This document shows, in pieces, positions 41,713-49,278 of a stretch of 64,000 bases of DNA (position 1 is its first letter; each line of letters opens with the position of its first letter). The stretch lies in contig JAWARJ010000001.1 of NCBI GenBank assembly GCA_038893495.1, positions 1,539,824 through 1,603,823 on the forward strand, written 5' to 3'. Origin of the DNA: Thermoproteus sp. (GTDB lineage Archaea; Thermoproteota; Thermoprotei; Thermoproteales; Thermoproteaceae). The translations under genes were made by a program, and so were the position numbers. The notes beneath the pieces were generated by a model. It was not told the origin of the DNA. It saw only the letters and a list, made by a program, of their open reading frames with translations, and made no database searches.

Positions 41713-42628
41713 GGAGGCCGTAGACGAAATAGCGAGGTATTATATAGGCGATAGGGCCGTCGTGGAGAGGGTCATGGCGGCCCTTATAGCGGGCGGCCAC
41801 GTCCTCATCGAGGACGTGCCGGGCGTGGGCAAGACGCTTTTGGCTAAACTGTTCAGTAGGGTCCTCGGCCTCTCGTTTAGGCGTATACAATTCACGCCGG
41901 ACCTCCTGCCCAGCGACATAATAGGGACTAAGGTGTGGCGTAGGGAGAGGGAAGAGTTCGAGACGGTCAAAGGCCCCATATTCGCCAACGTCATCCTTGC
42001 GGACGAGATAAATAGGGCTCCCCCCAAGACGCAGGCGGCGCTCCTGGAGGCCATGCAAGAGATGCAAGTGACGATAGAGGGGGAGACCTATAAGTTGGAC
42101 AGGCCCTTCCTCGTGTTGGCCACACAGAACCCCATAGAGCTCGAGGGGACTTATCCCCTCCCGGAGGCCCAGCTGGATAGATTCATGTTGAGGGTGTCTT
42201 TGGGCTATCCCGACGACAAGAGGTTGCTCAAAGAGAGGATGGCTTGGCGCCTTGACGACCCCAGCGAGCTGGCCCGCCCCGTCCTCAATAAGGAGGGCGT
42301 GCTGGCCGCCATGTCTGCAGTAGAGGAGGTAGAAGTCGTAGACGAGGTGCTTGACTATATCTCCCAATTTGCGTCCATAAGGGCAGACAGAAGGGTCATG
42401 GCGGGGCCTTCGCCGAGGGCCCTCTTGTCTCTGCTTAAGGCCGCGCGCGCATATGCGTTGATACAGGGGAGGAAATATGTAATTCCCGACGACGTCAAGA
42501 CGTTGGCTGTCGACGTATTGGCCCATAGGGTCTACTTAAAGCCGGAGTATAGGCTGGAGGGCGTCGATCCGCGGGACGTAGTGAGGGAATACCTAACTAA
42601 GATACCCGTGCCCAAATGGAGGAGATAG
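41702..42628 (+). CDS. moxR: MoxR-family AAA+ ATPase
   Basis: 308 residues. Walker A EDVPGVGKTLLAKLF (near residue 40), Walker B ADEINRAPPKTQAALLEAM (near 103), sensor 1 FLVLATQNPIELEGTYPLPEAQLDRF and the sensor 2 region GPSPRALLSLLKAARA are all present. MoxR ATPases are chaperone-like motors that help assemble or activate partner complexes, commonly together with DUF58 (vWA-type) proteins. It is the third gene of the operon, overlapping the genes on both sides by 11-13 bases. Confidence 0.94.
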   Translation: MSLKEAVDEIARYYIGDRAVVERVMAALIAGGHVLIEDVPGVGKTLLAKLFSRVLGLSFRRIQFTPDLLPSDIIGTKVWRREREEFETVKGPIFANVILADEINRAPPKTQAALLEAMQEMQVTIEGETYKLDRPFLVLATQNPIELEGTYPLPEAQLDRFMLRVSLGYPDDKRLLKERMAWRLDDPSELARPVLNKEGVLAAMSAVEEVEVVDEVLDYISQFASIRADRRVMAGPSPRALLSLLKAARAYALIQGRKYVIPDDVKTLAVDVLAHRVYLKPEYRLEGVDPRDVVREYLTKIPVPKWRR

Positions 42629-43752
42629 CTCGTTTCTCTCTCGCAGTCGGGATACCCATATTGGTGGTCGCCATACTCACGAGGAATGTCGAGCTGGTGC
42701 CGGCCGTGGTGTTCCCTGTGGCTGTCCTCGCCGTCTTTTATGCGATATACGGCAAGGAGTTGAAGGTAGAGGTACACGCCGAGCTTAAAAACACAAAATT
42801 GAAGGTAGAAGACGAGGCGGTTGTAGACATAAGGGCTACCTCCAACTCGCCCGGGCTCTTTCTGTATAAGGCGCTCGACGACAAGAGACTCGTCGCAAAC
42901 GGGACCCCCACTGGAATTTTATATCTGTCGGGTTCTGCCGGAGCCAGCACGACCGCAAAGGCAGGACTTCCGGGGCGGTACGCGCCGTCGGGCGTGGAGT
43001 GGGCTTTTTACCCCCTATCGTTGTCGAGACCGATTAGGGGCTATGTAGATGTCGGTGAGGTGGAAGTTAGGCCCTACCTATTGCCCGCGAAAATCAAGGC
43101 GGTGGCGACCTCTCTAGGCGCCCCGAGGGCTCCGGGCATGTTAGCAGGTCCGCATTCCATCGAGTTCTTGGAGGTTAGAGAGTATAGACCTGGCGATCCC
43201 TATAAGTTGATAAATTGGAAGGCCTATGCGAGAAACCCAGCTGTGCTTTACATCAATGAGAAGTTGAGGGAGGGCCACAGCACGATATATATAGTCCTCG
43301 ACGCCAGTTCTAACTGTAGGCCCGACGCGATAGGCCACGGCGCATCTCTCGCGTTGAGCATAGCGCAAGCCGCAACAGCCGCCAAGTTTCCAGTAGGCTT
43401 GTTCATAACGCCAAGCGGCGCCTTCTTGCCGCCTACCGACTCGCCCGCTGGGCTTAAGCTCTTTTCGGAGCTCCTAATGAAGGTCGACCTAAAGCCGCCT
43501 TGGTTCAGCCCGACTCCCCCAAAGGCCGATGTATATGTATACGTCTCCTGTAGGCCTGATCCGCTGTATATAGAGAGGCTTTGCGTCAAGTCCAGAAGGG
43601 TTGTGGTGGTCGAAGTGGCGCCCGCCAGAGGGGCTTTTGCCGACATCGAGAGACTACTGGCCGGCAGAGACGCGAAGAAAATTCTCTGTGCGGATAGGAT
43701 AGTCTGGTCCCCGCCTCTTGAGAGGCCCGCCAAGCTCTTTAGATATCTATGA
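42616..43752 (+). CDS. DUF58 family protein
   Basis: 378 residues. Two N-terminal helices (FSLAVGIPILVVAILTRNVELVPAVVF) are followed by a beta-rich part. The DUF58 core is clear: EFLEVREYRPGDPYKLINWKAYARNPAVLYINEKLREG (split near 188-224), the conserved R-x-Y-x-x-G-D-x-x-x-x-I-x-W motif. The following vWA-like fold has IVLDASSNC. It is the usual partner of MoxR. It overlaps moxR by 13 bases and the next gene by 4. Confidence 0.9.
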   Translation: MEEIARFSLAVGIPILVVAILTRNVELVPAVVFPVAVLAVFYAIYGKELKVEVHAELKNTKLKVEDEAVVDIRATSNSPGLFLYKALDDKRLVANGTPTGILYLSGSAGASTTAKAGLPGRYAPSGVEWAFYPLSLSRPIRGYVDVGEVEVRPYLLPAKIKAVATSLGAPRAPGMLAGPHSIEFLEVREYRPGDPYKLINWKAYARNPAVLYINEKLREGHSTIYIVLDASSNCRPDAIGHGASLALSIAQAATAAKFPVGLFITPSGAFLPPTDSPAGLKLFSELLMKVDLKPPWFSPTPPKADVYVYVSCRPDPLYIERLCVKSRRVVVVEVAPARGAFADIERLLAGRDAKKILCADRIVWSPPLERPAKLFRYL

Positions 43753-44252
43753 GGCCCGTCTTGCTCATAGCGGCGGCACTCACGGCACTGGCTACGTCGA
43801 GCCTCTTGAGGCCGACGCCTCTGGCTTTAGCCTCTATATCTCTCGCCGCCGTCGCGTCGGCCCTCTTGCCGGCAAGTGGGGCCGCGGCCGCGGGGCTGTA
43901 CATAATCGCGTCGGCGCTTTTGGCCTTATCTCCCGCCGCCATATATACGCCCCTCCTCGAAGCCGCCGCATTCCTCGCGCTTTACGATCGCCGTATCAAC
44001 GAGCTCGCCGAGAGGCTATATATGAGAGGCTACGAGTTGCCTCAAGTAGCCAGGGCGATAGCCAAGGCCGAGCTGACGGTGTCGTTGTGGGTCGGCGGGG
44101 CGCTCTCTATTTCGTACGCCGTCTATTTTGTCCTGGCCGCCCTCCCGCGCCTGCCGCCAGGCGCGGCGTTGGCCTTTGCGACGGTATCCCTCATATTAAT
44201 CCTAATAATGTTGTTAGAACGTAGAAGGGGTGATGATGGTCGGAGATCTTGA
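43749..44252 (+). CDS. Membrane protein, last gene of the MoxR cluster
   Basis: 167 residues with four to five predicted helices and a highly hydrophobic first half (LLIAAALTALATSSLLRPTPLALASISLAAVASALLP). A polar middle loop (FLALYDRRINELAERLYMRGYELP) separates it from the last two helices, and the C terminus is basic (ERRRGDDGRRS). Not recognised as a family. Its end lies inside a C/D box guide RNA (44226-44281), whose D' box coincides with the stop codon. Translationally coupled to DUF58. Confidence 0.6.
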   Translation: MRPVLLIAAALTALATSSLLRPTPLALASISLAAVASALLPASGAAAAGLYIIASALLALSPAAIYTPLLEAAAFLALYDRRINELAERLYMRGYELPQVARAIAKAELTVSLWVGGALSISYAVYFVLAALPRLPPGAALAFATVSLILILIMLLERRRGDDGRRS

Positions 44253-44281
44253 CAAGTGATAGGAGCGGCATGTCTGATCAA
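44226..44281 (+). ncRNA. C/D box sRNA overlapping a gene end
   Basis: Ordered boxes with regular spacing: C GTGATGA (44230-44236), 12-nt guide, D' TTGA (44249-44252), 3-nt spacer, C' GTGATAG (44256-44262), 11-nt guide, D CTGA (44274-44277). C and D are canonical, D' and C' are near canonical. The D' box is the stop-codon region of the preceding membrane gene, so the RNA is probably cut from its mRNA. Predicted targets are complementary to TGGTCGGAGATC and GAGCGGCATGT. Target identity not determined. Confidence 0.75.
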
Positions 44282-44487
44282 ACTATTCTAATCCCTATTT
44301 TCCTCAAATCATCGGCAATACACGATGCGCAGTAGGCCACTACTTTGTCGCCAGAAATCCGTATATATCCGGCTTCTTCTGGCGACATCTCGACTCCGCA
44401 CTTAGCGCATTTCAGCCTAGACGGGAGTCGACGGGGTGCGCCTCTATATATCTCCCTACCTTTAAGCCTCAAGAGCCAAAAGTCCAC
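44278..44487 (-). CDS. Small zinc-ribbon protein
   Basis: 69 residues. CAKC (27-30) and CASC (53-56) with 22 residues between them form a four-Cys ribbon, in RLKCAKCGVEMSPEEAGYIRI and VVAYCASCIADDL. Flanking positions suggest a rubredoxin-like zinc ribbon. Its stop touches the C/D guide RNA end at 44277. An A/T-rich promoter (TATAATAATAGG on the plus strand, 44501-44512) precedes the start. A role in nucleic acid or protein binding is likely; nothing more can be said. Confidence 0.6.
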   Translation of the reverse strand: MDFWLLRLKGREIYRGAPRRLPSRLKCAKCGVEMSPEEAGYIRISGDKVVAYCASCIADDLRKIGIRIV

Positions 44488-44546
44488 GTAGGTTTTATTT
44501 TGTCTATAATAATAGGAGAATGAATATTTTGTAGATATGTCACTTG

Positions 44547-44606
44547 ATATTCAGCACTTCGCCGTAATCCTCACGGAGGCGGAAGCGCCCTTGATTCATC
44601 ACACTA
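44547..44606 (-). ncRNA. C/D box sRNA, divergent from the next guide RNA
   Basis: Minus strand: C GTGATGA (44602-44596), 12-nt guide ATCAAGGGCGCT, D' TCCG (weak), 5-nt spacer, C' GTGAGGA (44574-44568), 13-nt guide TTACGGCGAAGTG, D CTGA (44554-44551). A TATA (CATATATTTG, about 44633-44624) is 26 bases upstream of the C box. D guide target would be CACUUCGCCGUAA with methylation predicted at the fifth position from D. The D' box is degenerate, so only the D guide may be active. Confidence 0.68.
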
Positions 44607-44635
44607 TTTAACTACTCGCCTCAAATATATGAAGG
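44602..44635. promoter_or_regulatory. Interlocked promoters of two head-to-head C/D sRNA genes
   Basis: The plus-strand TATA ACTATTTAAC (44604-44613) is about 26 bases before the plus C box (44635) and begins at the minus-strand RNA start. The minus-strand TATA (CATATATTTG, 44633-44624) is about 26 bases before the minus C box (44602) and covers the plus-strand RNA start. The starts are about 25 bp apart. Confidence 0.6.
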
Positions 44636-44688
44636 TGATGACTGCGGGATGTGCGGAGCGGTGATGTGCTACTACCGGCTCTGAGTTG
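44631..44688 (+). ncRNA. C/D box sRNA
   Basis: Full canonical layout: C GTGATGA (44635-44641), 12-nt guide CTGCGGGATGTG, D' CGGA (44654-44657), 3-nt spacer, C' GTGATGT (44661-44667), 13-nt guide GCTACTACCGGCT, D CTGA (44681-44684). A TATA box at 44604-44613 supports independent transcription. The D guide would pair with AGCCGGUAGUAGC; the GUAGC part resembles the conserved 23S rRNA segment that reads GUAGCGGCGAGCG. That assignment is a hypothesis. This is the best guide RNA of the window. Confidence 0.85.
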
Positions 44689-44711
44689 TTAATATACAGA
44701 TAGGTACATCA

Positions 44712-45296
44712 GTGGACTGGGCCGTGAGGGCGCGCGACGCCTATAGGGCCATATATAGGGCCTATGAGGAGTCTAGGAGGAGGCCCCTCCCCACTGCCGA
44801 CCTCGCTGATTTGGGCAGAAGGGCTTTGGATCTAGGCTCGGGCAGAGGCGCCCAACCGGCCTATTTCGACTGGGAGTACCCATACACCGTACATTGCGAC
44901 TTGGCGCCAGAGCTGGTGCCGCAGGGCTCCGAGGCTGTTTTGTGTGAGGCGACTGCCCTGCCCTTTAGGGACGGCGCCTTCGACGTAGTTCACGCAGTGG
45001 CAGTATATCACCATATCCCTCCTGAGGGGTTGAGGAAGGCCCTCGACGAGGGGCTAAGAGTGGGGCGTAGGCTAGTTGCGACGGTCTGGATATTGCCGCG
45101 GGGGCGGGGGTCGGGCGCCCCCATGCAGATCCCGTGGAGGTGGAAGGCCGAGGCGGTCCGGATATATTACGACTATTCCCTCCAAGACCTCATAGGCGCG
45201 GTGATTTCGGCCAGCGGCGAGGTGTTGAGCGCCGGCTATATGAGGAGGGGGAGACATCTCAATGCCTACGTGCTGGCTAAGAGGATTAATAAATAG
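44712..45296 (+). CDS. Class I SAM-dependent methyltransferase (Trm9/ALKBH8-like)
   Basis: 194 residues from a GTG start. SAM motif I is ALDLGSGRGAQ (residues 38-48), motif II CDLAPELV, motif III region AVLCEATALPFRDGAFDVVHAVAVYHH, the LPF-x-D-G-x-F-D pattern seen in Trm9-type tRNA wobble-uridine methyltransferases. It is followed 12 bases later by Elp3, which makes the carboxymethyl-uridine that Trm9 methylates in eukaryotes. This proximity makes a joint tRNA modification role plausible. The end basic tail and RGRHLNAYVLAKR fit the family. Confidence 0.83.
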   Translation: MDWAVRARDAYRAIYRAYEESRRRPLPTADLADLGRRALDLGSGRGAQPAYFDWEYPYTVHCDLAPELVPQGSEAVLCEATALPFRDGAFDVVHAVAVYHHIPPEGLRKALDEGLRVGRRLVATVWILPRGRGSGAPMQIPWRWKAEAVRIYYDYSLQDLIGAVISASGEVLSAGYMRRGRHLNAYVLAKRINK

Positions 45297-45308
45297 ATAT
45301 GGAGCAAC

Positions 45309-46715
45309 GTGGAGCTTCCTGCAGTAAAGAAGCCCGTTAGGGCCGCCAGCGGGGTCCACGTAGTTGCGGTCATGACCGGCCCCATGCCGTGCCCTGGGCA
45401 GTGTGTGTTCTGCCCCTCCGCGCGGGGGGTCCCCAAGTCCTACATGCCGGACTCCCCAGCCGTCTTGAGGGCTACGAGGGCGCGATATGACCCCTACAGG
45501 CAGGTGGTTGTTAGGATCTCCAACTACCTGTCGGGCGGCCATACGCCTAGCAAAATAGAGGTGATAGTAATGGGCGGGACCTTTACGGCGTTGCCGAGAC
45601 AGTACCAGTATTGGTTTGTCGGCAATATCTTCAAGGCTCTGAACGACTACCCCCATTGGACTTCGGCGTCACCTCTAGTCGATATAGAGACTGAACACAA
45701 GAGGAACGAGAGCGCGCAGTTAAGGCTAGTGGCTCTGACTGTAGAGACCAGGCCGGACTACTTGGAGGAGCGCCACATAGACGATCTGTTGGCCATGGGG
45801 GTCACTAGAGTAGAAATGGGGGTCCAGTCCATATACGACGACGTCTTGTCTTTAGTCAAGAGGGGACACGGCGTTAAGGAGGTCGTGGAGGCCACGGCGA
45901 GGCTAAAGGACGCCGCATATAAGGTCTGTTACCACCTCATGCCGGGCCTCCCCGGAAGCGACCCGGATAGGGATTTGGAGATGTTCGAGAGGGTCTTCAG
46001 CGATCCGGCCTTCATGCCCGACTGCGTCAAGATATATCCTACGTTCGTGGTGCCGGGGACAGAGCTCTACGAGTGGTGGAAGGCGGGCAGATATAGGACA
46101 TACGACGAGGATACTTGGCGTTGGCTCCTCGCTAAGATATACTCCCTAGTCCCCCGCTGGGTTAGAGTCATGAGGCTGGGGAGGGACATACCGCTCCACC
46201 ACGTCGTGGAGGGCCCCCGTTGGGGCAACATGAGGGAGATTGTGCTGGATGAGATGAAGAGGCTGGGGCTTAAATGCGACGAGATTAGATGTCGGGAGGT
46301 AGGCATCAAGATGGTGCACGGAGAGCCTGTAGACGAGGCGTTGGGCTACAAGAAACACGTATATGAGGCGAGCGGGGGCCTTGAGTACTTCATCGAGGCG
46401 GTAGGCAACGACGATACGCTTTACGGCATATTAAGGCTCAGAATGCCCGCAAGGCCTTGGAGGCCTGAGATAGATAGCAAAACCGCCCTAATTAGAGAGA
46501 TACATGTATACGGCCCCGAGGTGCCCGTAGGCGCCAGGGGGCCTTGGCCCCAACATAGAGGAATAGGGAAGAGGCTTATGGAGATCGCAGAGGAGGTCGC
46601 ATTGGAAAATTCGGCTAGGCGTATCGTGGTTATAGCGGGTGTAGGGGCCAGGCCCTACTTCGCCAAGTTGGGCTACGGGAGGTGCGGTCCCTATATGTGT
46701 AAAAATTTGGGTTAG
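45309..46715 (+). CDS. elp3: Elp3: tRNA uridine-34 carboxymethyl-forming radical SAM enzyme
   Basis: 468 residues from a GTG start. The radical SAM cluster is CPGQCVFC (C-x3-C-x2-C, near residues 28-35), followed by PKSYMPDSPAVLRATRARYDPY and the Elp3 substrate regions GVTRVEMGVQSIYDDVLSLVKRGH. The C-terminal GNAT domain has the acetyl-CoA loop QHRGIGKRLMEIAEEVA. Archaeal Elp3 acts without other Elongator subunits to make cm5U34 in tRNA. Likely cotranscribed with the methyltransferase upstream. Its stop overlaps the convergent surface protein gene by four bases. Confidence 0.95.
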   Translation: MELPAVKKPVRAASGVHVVAVMTGPMPCPGQCVFCPSARGVPKSYMPDSPAVLRATRARYDPYRQVVVRISNYLSGGHTPSKIEVIVMGGTFTALPRQYQYWFVGNIFKALNDYPHWTSASPLVDIETEHKRNESAQLRLVALTVETRPDYLEERHIDDLLAMGVTRVEMGVQSIYDDVLSLVKRGHGVKEVVEATARLKDAAYKVCYHLMPGLPGSDPDRDLEMFERVFSDPAFMPDCVKIYPTFVVPGTELYEWWKAGRYRTYDEDTWRWLLAKIYSLVPRWVRVMRLGRDIPLHHVVEGPRWGNMREIVLDEMKRLGLKCDEIRCREVGIKMVHGEPVDEALGYKKHVYEASGGLEYFIEAVGNDDTLYGILRLRMPARPWRPEIDSKTALIREIHVYGPEVPVGARGPWPQHRGIGKRLMEIAEEVALENSARRIVVIAGVGARPYFAKLGYGRCGPYMCKNLG

Positions 46716-49240
46716 GTGGCTCCGACTTCCACTTCGGCCGCCGCGCGGCGGCGCCTAATGATGAAATACGCGGCGACGCCGCCAGCTCCAGCCGCTATGG
46801 CGACTAGTGGTATTACATTTAGGCTCCATACAGCCGTGTAGACTCCAGGCGCCGTCACCACCACCGTCGGCGAGTTAAATACCTGTCCGTCCGGCGCTTG
46901 CCAGCCCTTAAAGTCGTAGAGGAGGGGCGGCGGGGCCCAGACTTGAGTAGGCGTGACTGTAACCGTGAGGGCCGAGCCGGCGTCGGCCCACGTCTGTTGT
47001 ATAGCAGGTGTCCCGTATCTGCTCTGGAACGAAACTAAATATTGCGTCTTTACGGAGTAGGTTATATTCATGGGCGAGTTGACGGTTATCCGCGCATCTG
47101 GCGACGAGGGGCCGGGGCCTCCGTTTATTACCCAGGCGGCGAAGGCCGTTCTGACGCTCCCAGATGAGTTCAACACCGGCTGTATGTTGAGAGCGGCGGT
47201 AGAGCCTCTAGTGAGCCAGACGGAGCTCTGGCCGTTGACGGCGCCGGGCGGCTTCACGGTCACTAGGTACTGGACGGCGTATATGGGGTCTACCTCCATG
47301 GGGCCTTCTACTTGCGCCGTGAAGTTGCCGCTCTCGCCGTTGCTCCAGCCCTCGAAGTATAGCCTAGTGGCATTTTTGAAGTAGTACAGCGATGGCGCCG
47401 TGAATACCACGTAGGAGCCCTGATCGGCCCATAGCGACTGCGAGCCGTTGACCGCGGCGGGCCACTTCGTGGCGACTAAATACTGCATGACATAATACGC
47501 GGTAGTAGTGATGGGGTATGTGGTCACATACGGCGAGGGCCCCGACGCCACAGGGTTCCCGAATTGGTCGTATGCGGTTAGATATTTAAGGGCCCACCTC
47601 GCTGTGGAGTTTATTTGGACCACCGCGGGGGCGCTCAACTTGTACACGGCCACTATGGAGGTGGGGCCGTTTATGTTGACGGCTATAGACGGCGCGGGTA
47701 TATTGATGGTAGTGCCGTTTACCATCCAGTGATCTAGCGTCATGTCTGCCGTATTGCCCGCGCCGGCGGGCCCTCCGAACATTAAGACCTTGACGTTGGG
47801 CTGGGCCGCATAGACCGTAGTGCCGGAGGCCCAGTTGGGGCCGCTGACGAGGCCAGGGGGACTTATGGTGACTCTATATTGTAGCTGATAGTATAACACT
47901 ATCGGCTGTTGTAGGTTGCCAGTTATCGTCAACGAGACGTTGTTGAGCGGAGCGCATCTAGAATAGTCGGTCAGATATCTATACTCCGGAATTATCGAGA
48001 CCGTCCCCACTGGGAGCAATACCTGCGAGGTGTTGGCCACGTTGTACGTAAACCTCGTGCCTCCCGACAGCACGTCTATAGTCTCGTTGATGCAGGGCTC
48101 GGGGCCCGATATCTCGATAGTGGCGACTGGATCCACTATTTTGACTACGCCTATGGCCAGCCTTTGGAATTTAACGGCGGTCCATGTCTCTACGGCCACC
48201 GTCAGGCCGTCCCAAGAGGTAGCGATGCTGGTCACCGGCGCCCCTGCGTCCCATTCGGCCGCCCTCTTCCCGTTCCAGTAGACGACCACCTGGCCTCCCA
48301 GAGTGCCCACGGCCACTATAGAGCCGTTGCCAGAGACCGCAATGGCTGTAGGCGCCGAGGGCAACAAGGCGGTGTACCAGAGGGAGCCCCCTCTAAATAC
48401 ATATAGCACGTCGTAGATGCCGACGGCTAGAGTAGAGCCGTCTTGACTCACCGCGGCGGCGAGCGCCGGCGTGTTAGTTCCATATTCGGTTATGGCGCTT
48501 GGAGTCAAATCAACGCCTAGGGGCCAGATGTAGATGTGAGGCAAGGTGTCCTTGTAGAACGAGACCACGTAGGGCTGGGCGCCAGGATTTACGCCGATAT
48601 ACAACACCGCGCCCTTCGTGGTGGTCAACGAGCTCAGAGACCCGCCCGAGATCTGATAGACAGATCCGCTGGAGGTCCCCACGTAGATTGTCCCTCCATC
48701 TCTGCTATATGCCAGATAGGTTACAGGAGACCCGACGTAATACGTCGCTTCTATGCCCTTCTCGCCTAGAACTAACACTCTGCCTCCGACAGTGCCCACT
48801 GCTATATTGACACAGTTTGTGGCTATCGCCGTTATGTTGGTGTTATTCAGCCCGTAGGACCACTCCATATATCCATAAGGCGTGAATAACGAGACTATGG
48901 AGTATTTTGCTAGCGCCACAGCTATATACGACCTACCCGTAGTGGGAGGGGCGGTGCCTGCTATTATGGACTGGAGAAGTGCCGAAACTAGAGTGGAGTT
49001 GACATACACTTGATATATGTAGGGCCTGTCGGCCACGGCGAGGCAACCTCCATATGCGTTGGTCGCTATGAGCGGGTAGTAGGCCGGATTGCTCCAAACG
49101 GTGGCGCCGTTTTCTGCAAGTATGTTGACGCTCCCCTGCGTTGCTTGATAGACTACGTCGAGGCTCTCCGTGCCCAATATATATGCGTGGACCGCCACAA
49201 TTCCGAATATCAACAGCAATAACAGTATCGATTTTTTCAT
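46712..49240 (-). CDS. Large surface-anchored protein with beta-propeller and repeat domains
   Basis: 842 residues. N-terminal signal peptide (KSILLLLLIFGIVAVHAYI). Residues about 25-370 are propeller-like WD/YVTN repeats (ITAIATNCVNIAVGTVGGRVLVLG, TAIAVSGNGSIVAVGTLGGQVVVYW, and TSIATSWDGLTVAVETW). Residues about 400-800 repeat a domain of about 75 residues with the pattern Y-x-V-x-(V/I)-x-P-x-x-x-V-x-G-x-x-x-W-x-x-x-G-(S/T), an immunoglobulin-like or divergent InlB-type repeat (RVTISPPGLVSGPNWASG, LVTVKPPGAVNGQSSVWLTRG). A C-terminal helix (PLVAIAAGAGGVAAYFI) and RRRRAAA stop-transfer tail anchor it. Many N-x-S/T sites. Probable S-layer-associated or adhesion protein. Confidence 0.75.
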   Translation of the reverse strand: MKKSILLLLLIFGIVAVHAYILGTESLDVVYQATQGSVNILAENGATVWSNPAYYPLIATNAYGGCLAVADRPYIYQVYVNSTLVSALLQSIIAGTAPPTTGRSYIAVALAKYSIVSLFTPYGYMEWSYGLNNTNITAIATNCVNIAVGTVGGRVLVLGEKGIEATYYVGSPVTYLAYSRDGGTIYVGTSSGSVYQISGGSLSSLTTTKGAVLYIGVNPGAQPYVVSFYKDTLPHIYIWPLGVDLTPSAITEYGTNTPALAAAVSQDGSTLAVGIYDVLYVFRGGSLWYTALLPSAPTAIAVSGNGSIVAVGTLGGQVVVYWNGKRAAEWDAGAPVTSIATSWDGLTVAVETWTAVKFQRLAIGVVKIVDPVATIEISGPEPCINETIDVLSGGTRFTYNVANTSQVLLPVGTVSIIPEYRYLTDYSRCAPLNNVSLTITGNLQQPIVLYYQLQYRVTISPPGLVSGPNWASGTTVYAAQPNVKVLMFGGPAGAGNTADMTLDHWMVNGTTINIPAPSIAVNINGPTSIVAVYKLSAPAVVQINSTARWALKYLTAYDQFGNPVASGPSPYVTTYPITTTAYYVMQYLVATKWPAAVNGSQSLWADQGSYVVFTAPSLYYFKNATRLYFEGWSNGESGNFTAQVEGPMEVDPIYAVQYLVTVKPPGAVNGQSSVWLTRGSTAALNIQPVLNSSGSVRTAFAAWVINGGPGPSSPDARITVNSPMNITYSVKTQYLVSFQSRYGTPAIQQTWADAGSALTVTVTPTQVWAPPPLLYDFKGWQAPDGQVFNSPTVVVTAPGVYTAVWSLNVIPLVAIAAGAGGVAAYFIIRRRRAAAEVEVGAT

Positions 49241-49278
49241 AACTGTTAGGGAGTCGACTATAATTTATATCTTACGTT

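Noticed and set aside
41693-42526. A 277-residue open frame antisense to moxR
   Set aside because: moxR carries a full set of AAA+ motifs in the other strand; the antisense frame has biased His, Tyr and Arg content typical of shadow frames in this GC-rich genome.
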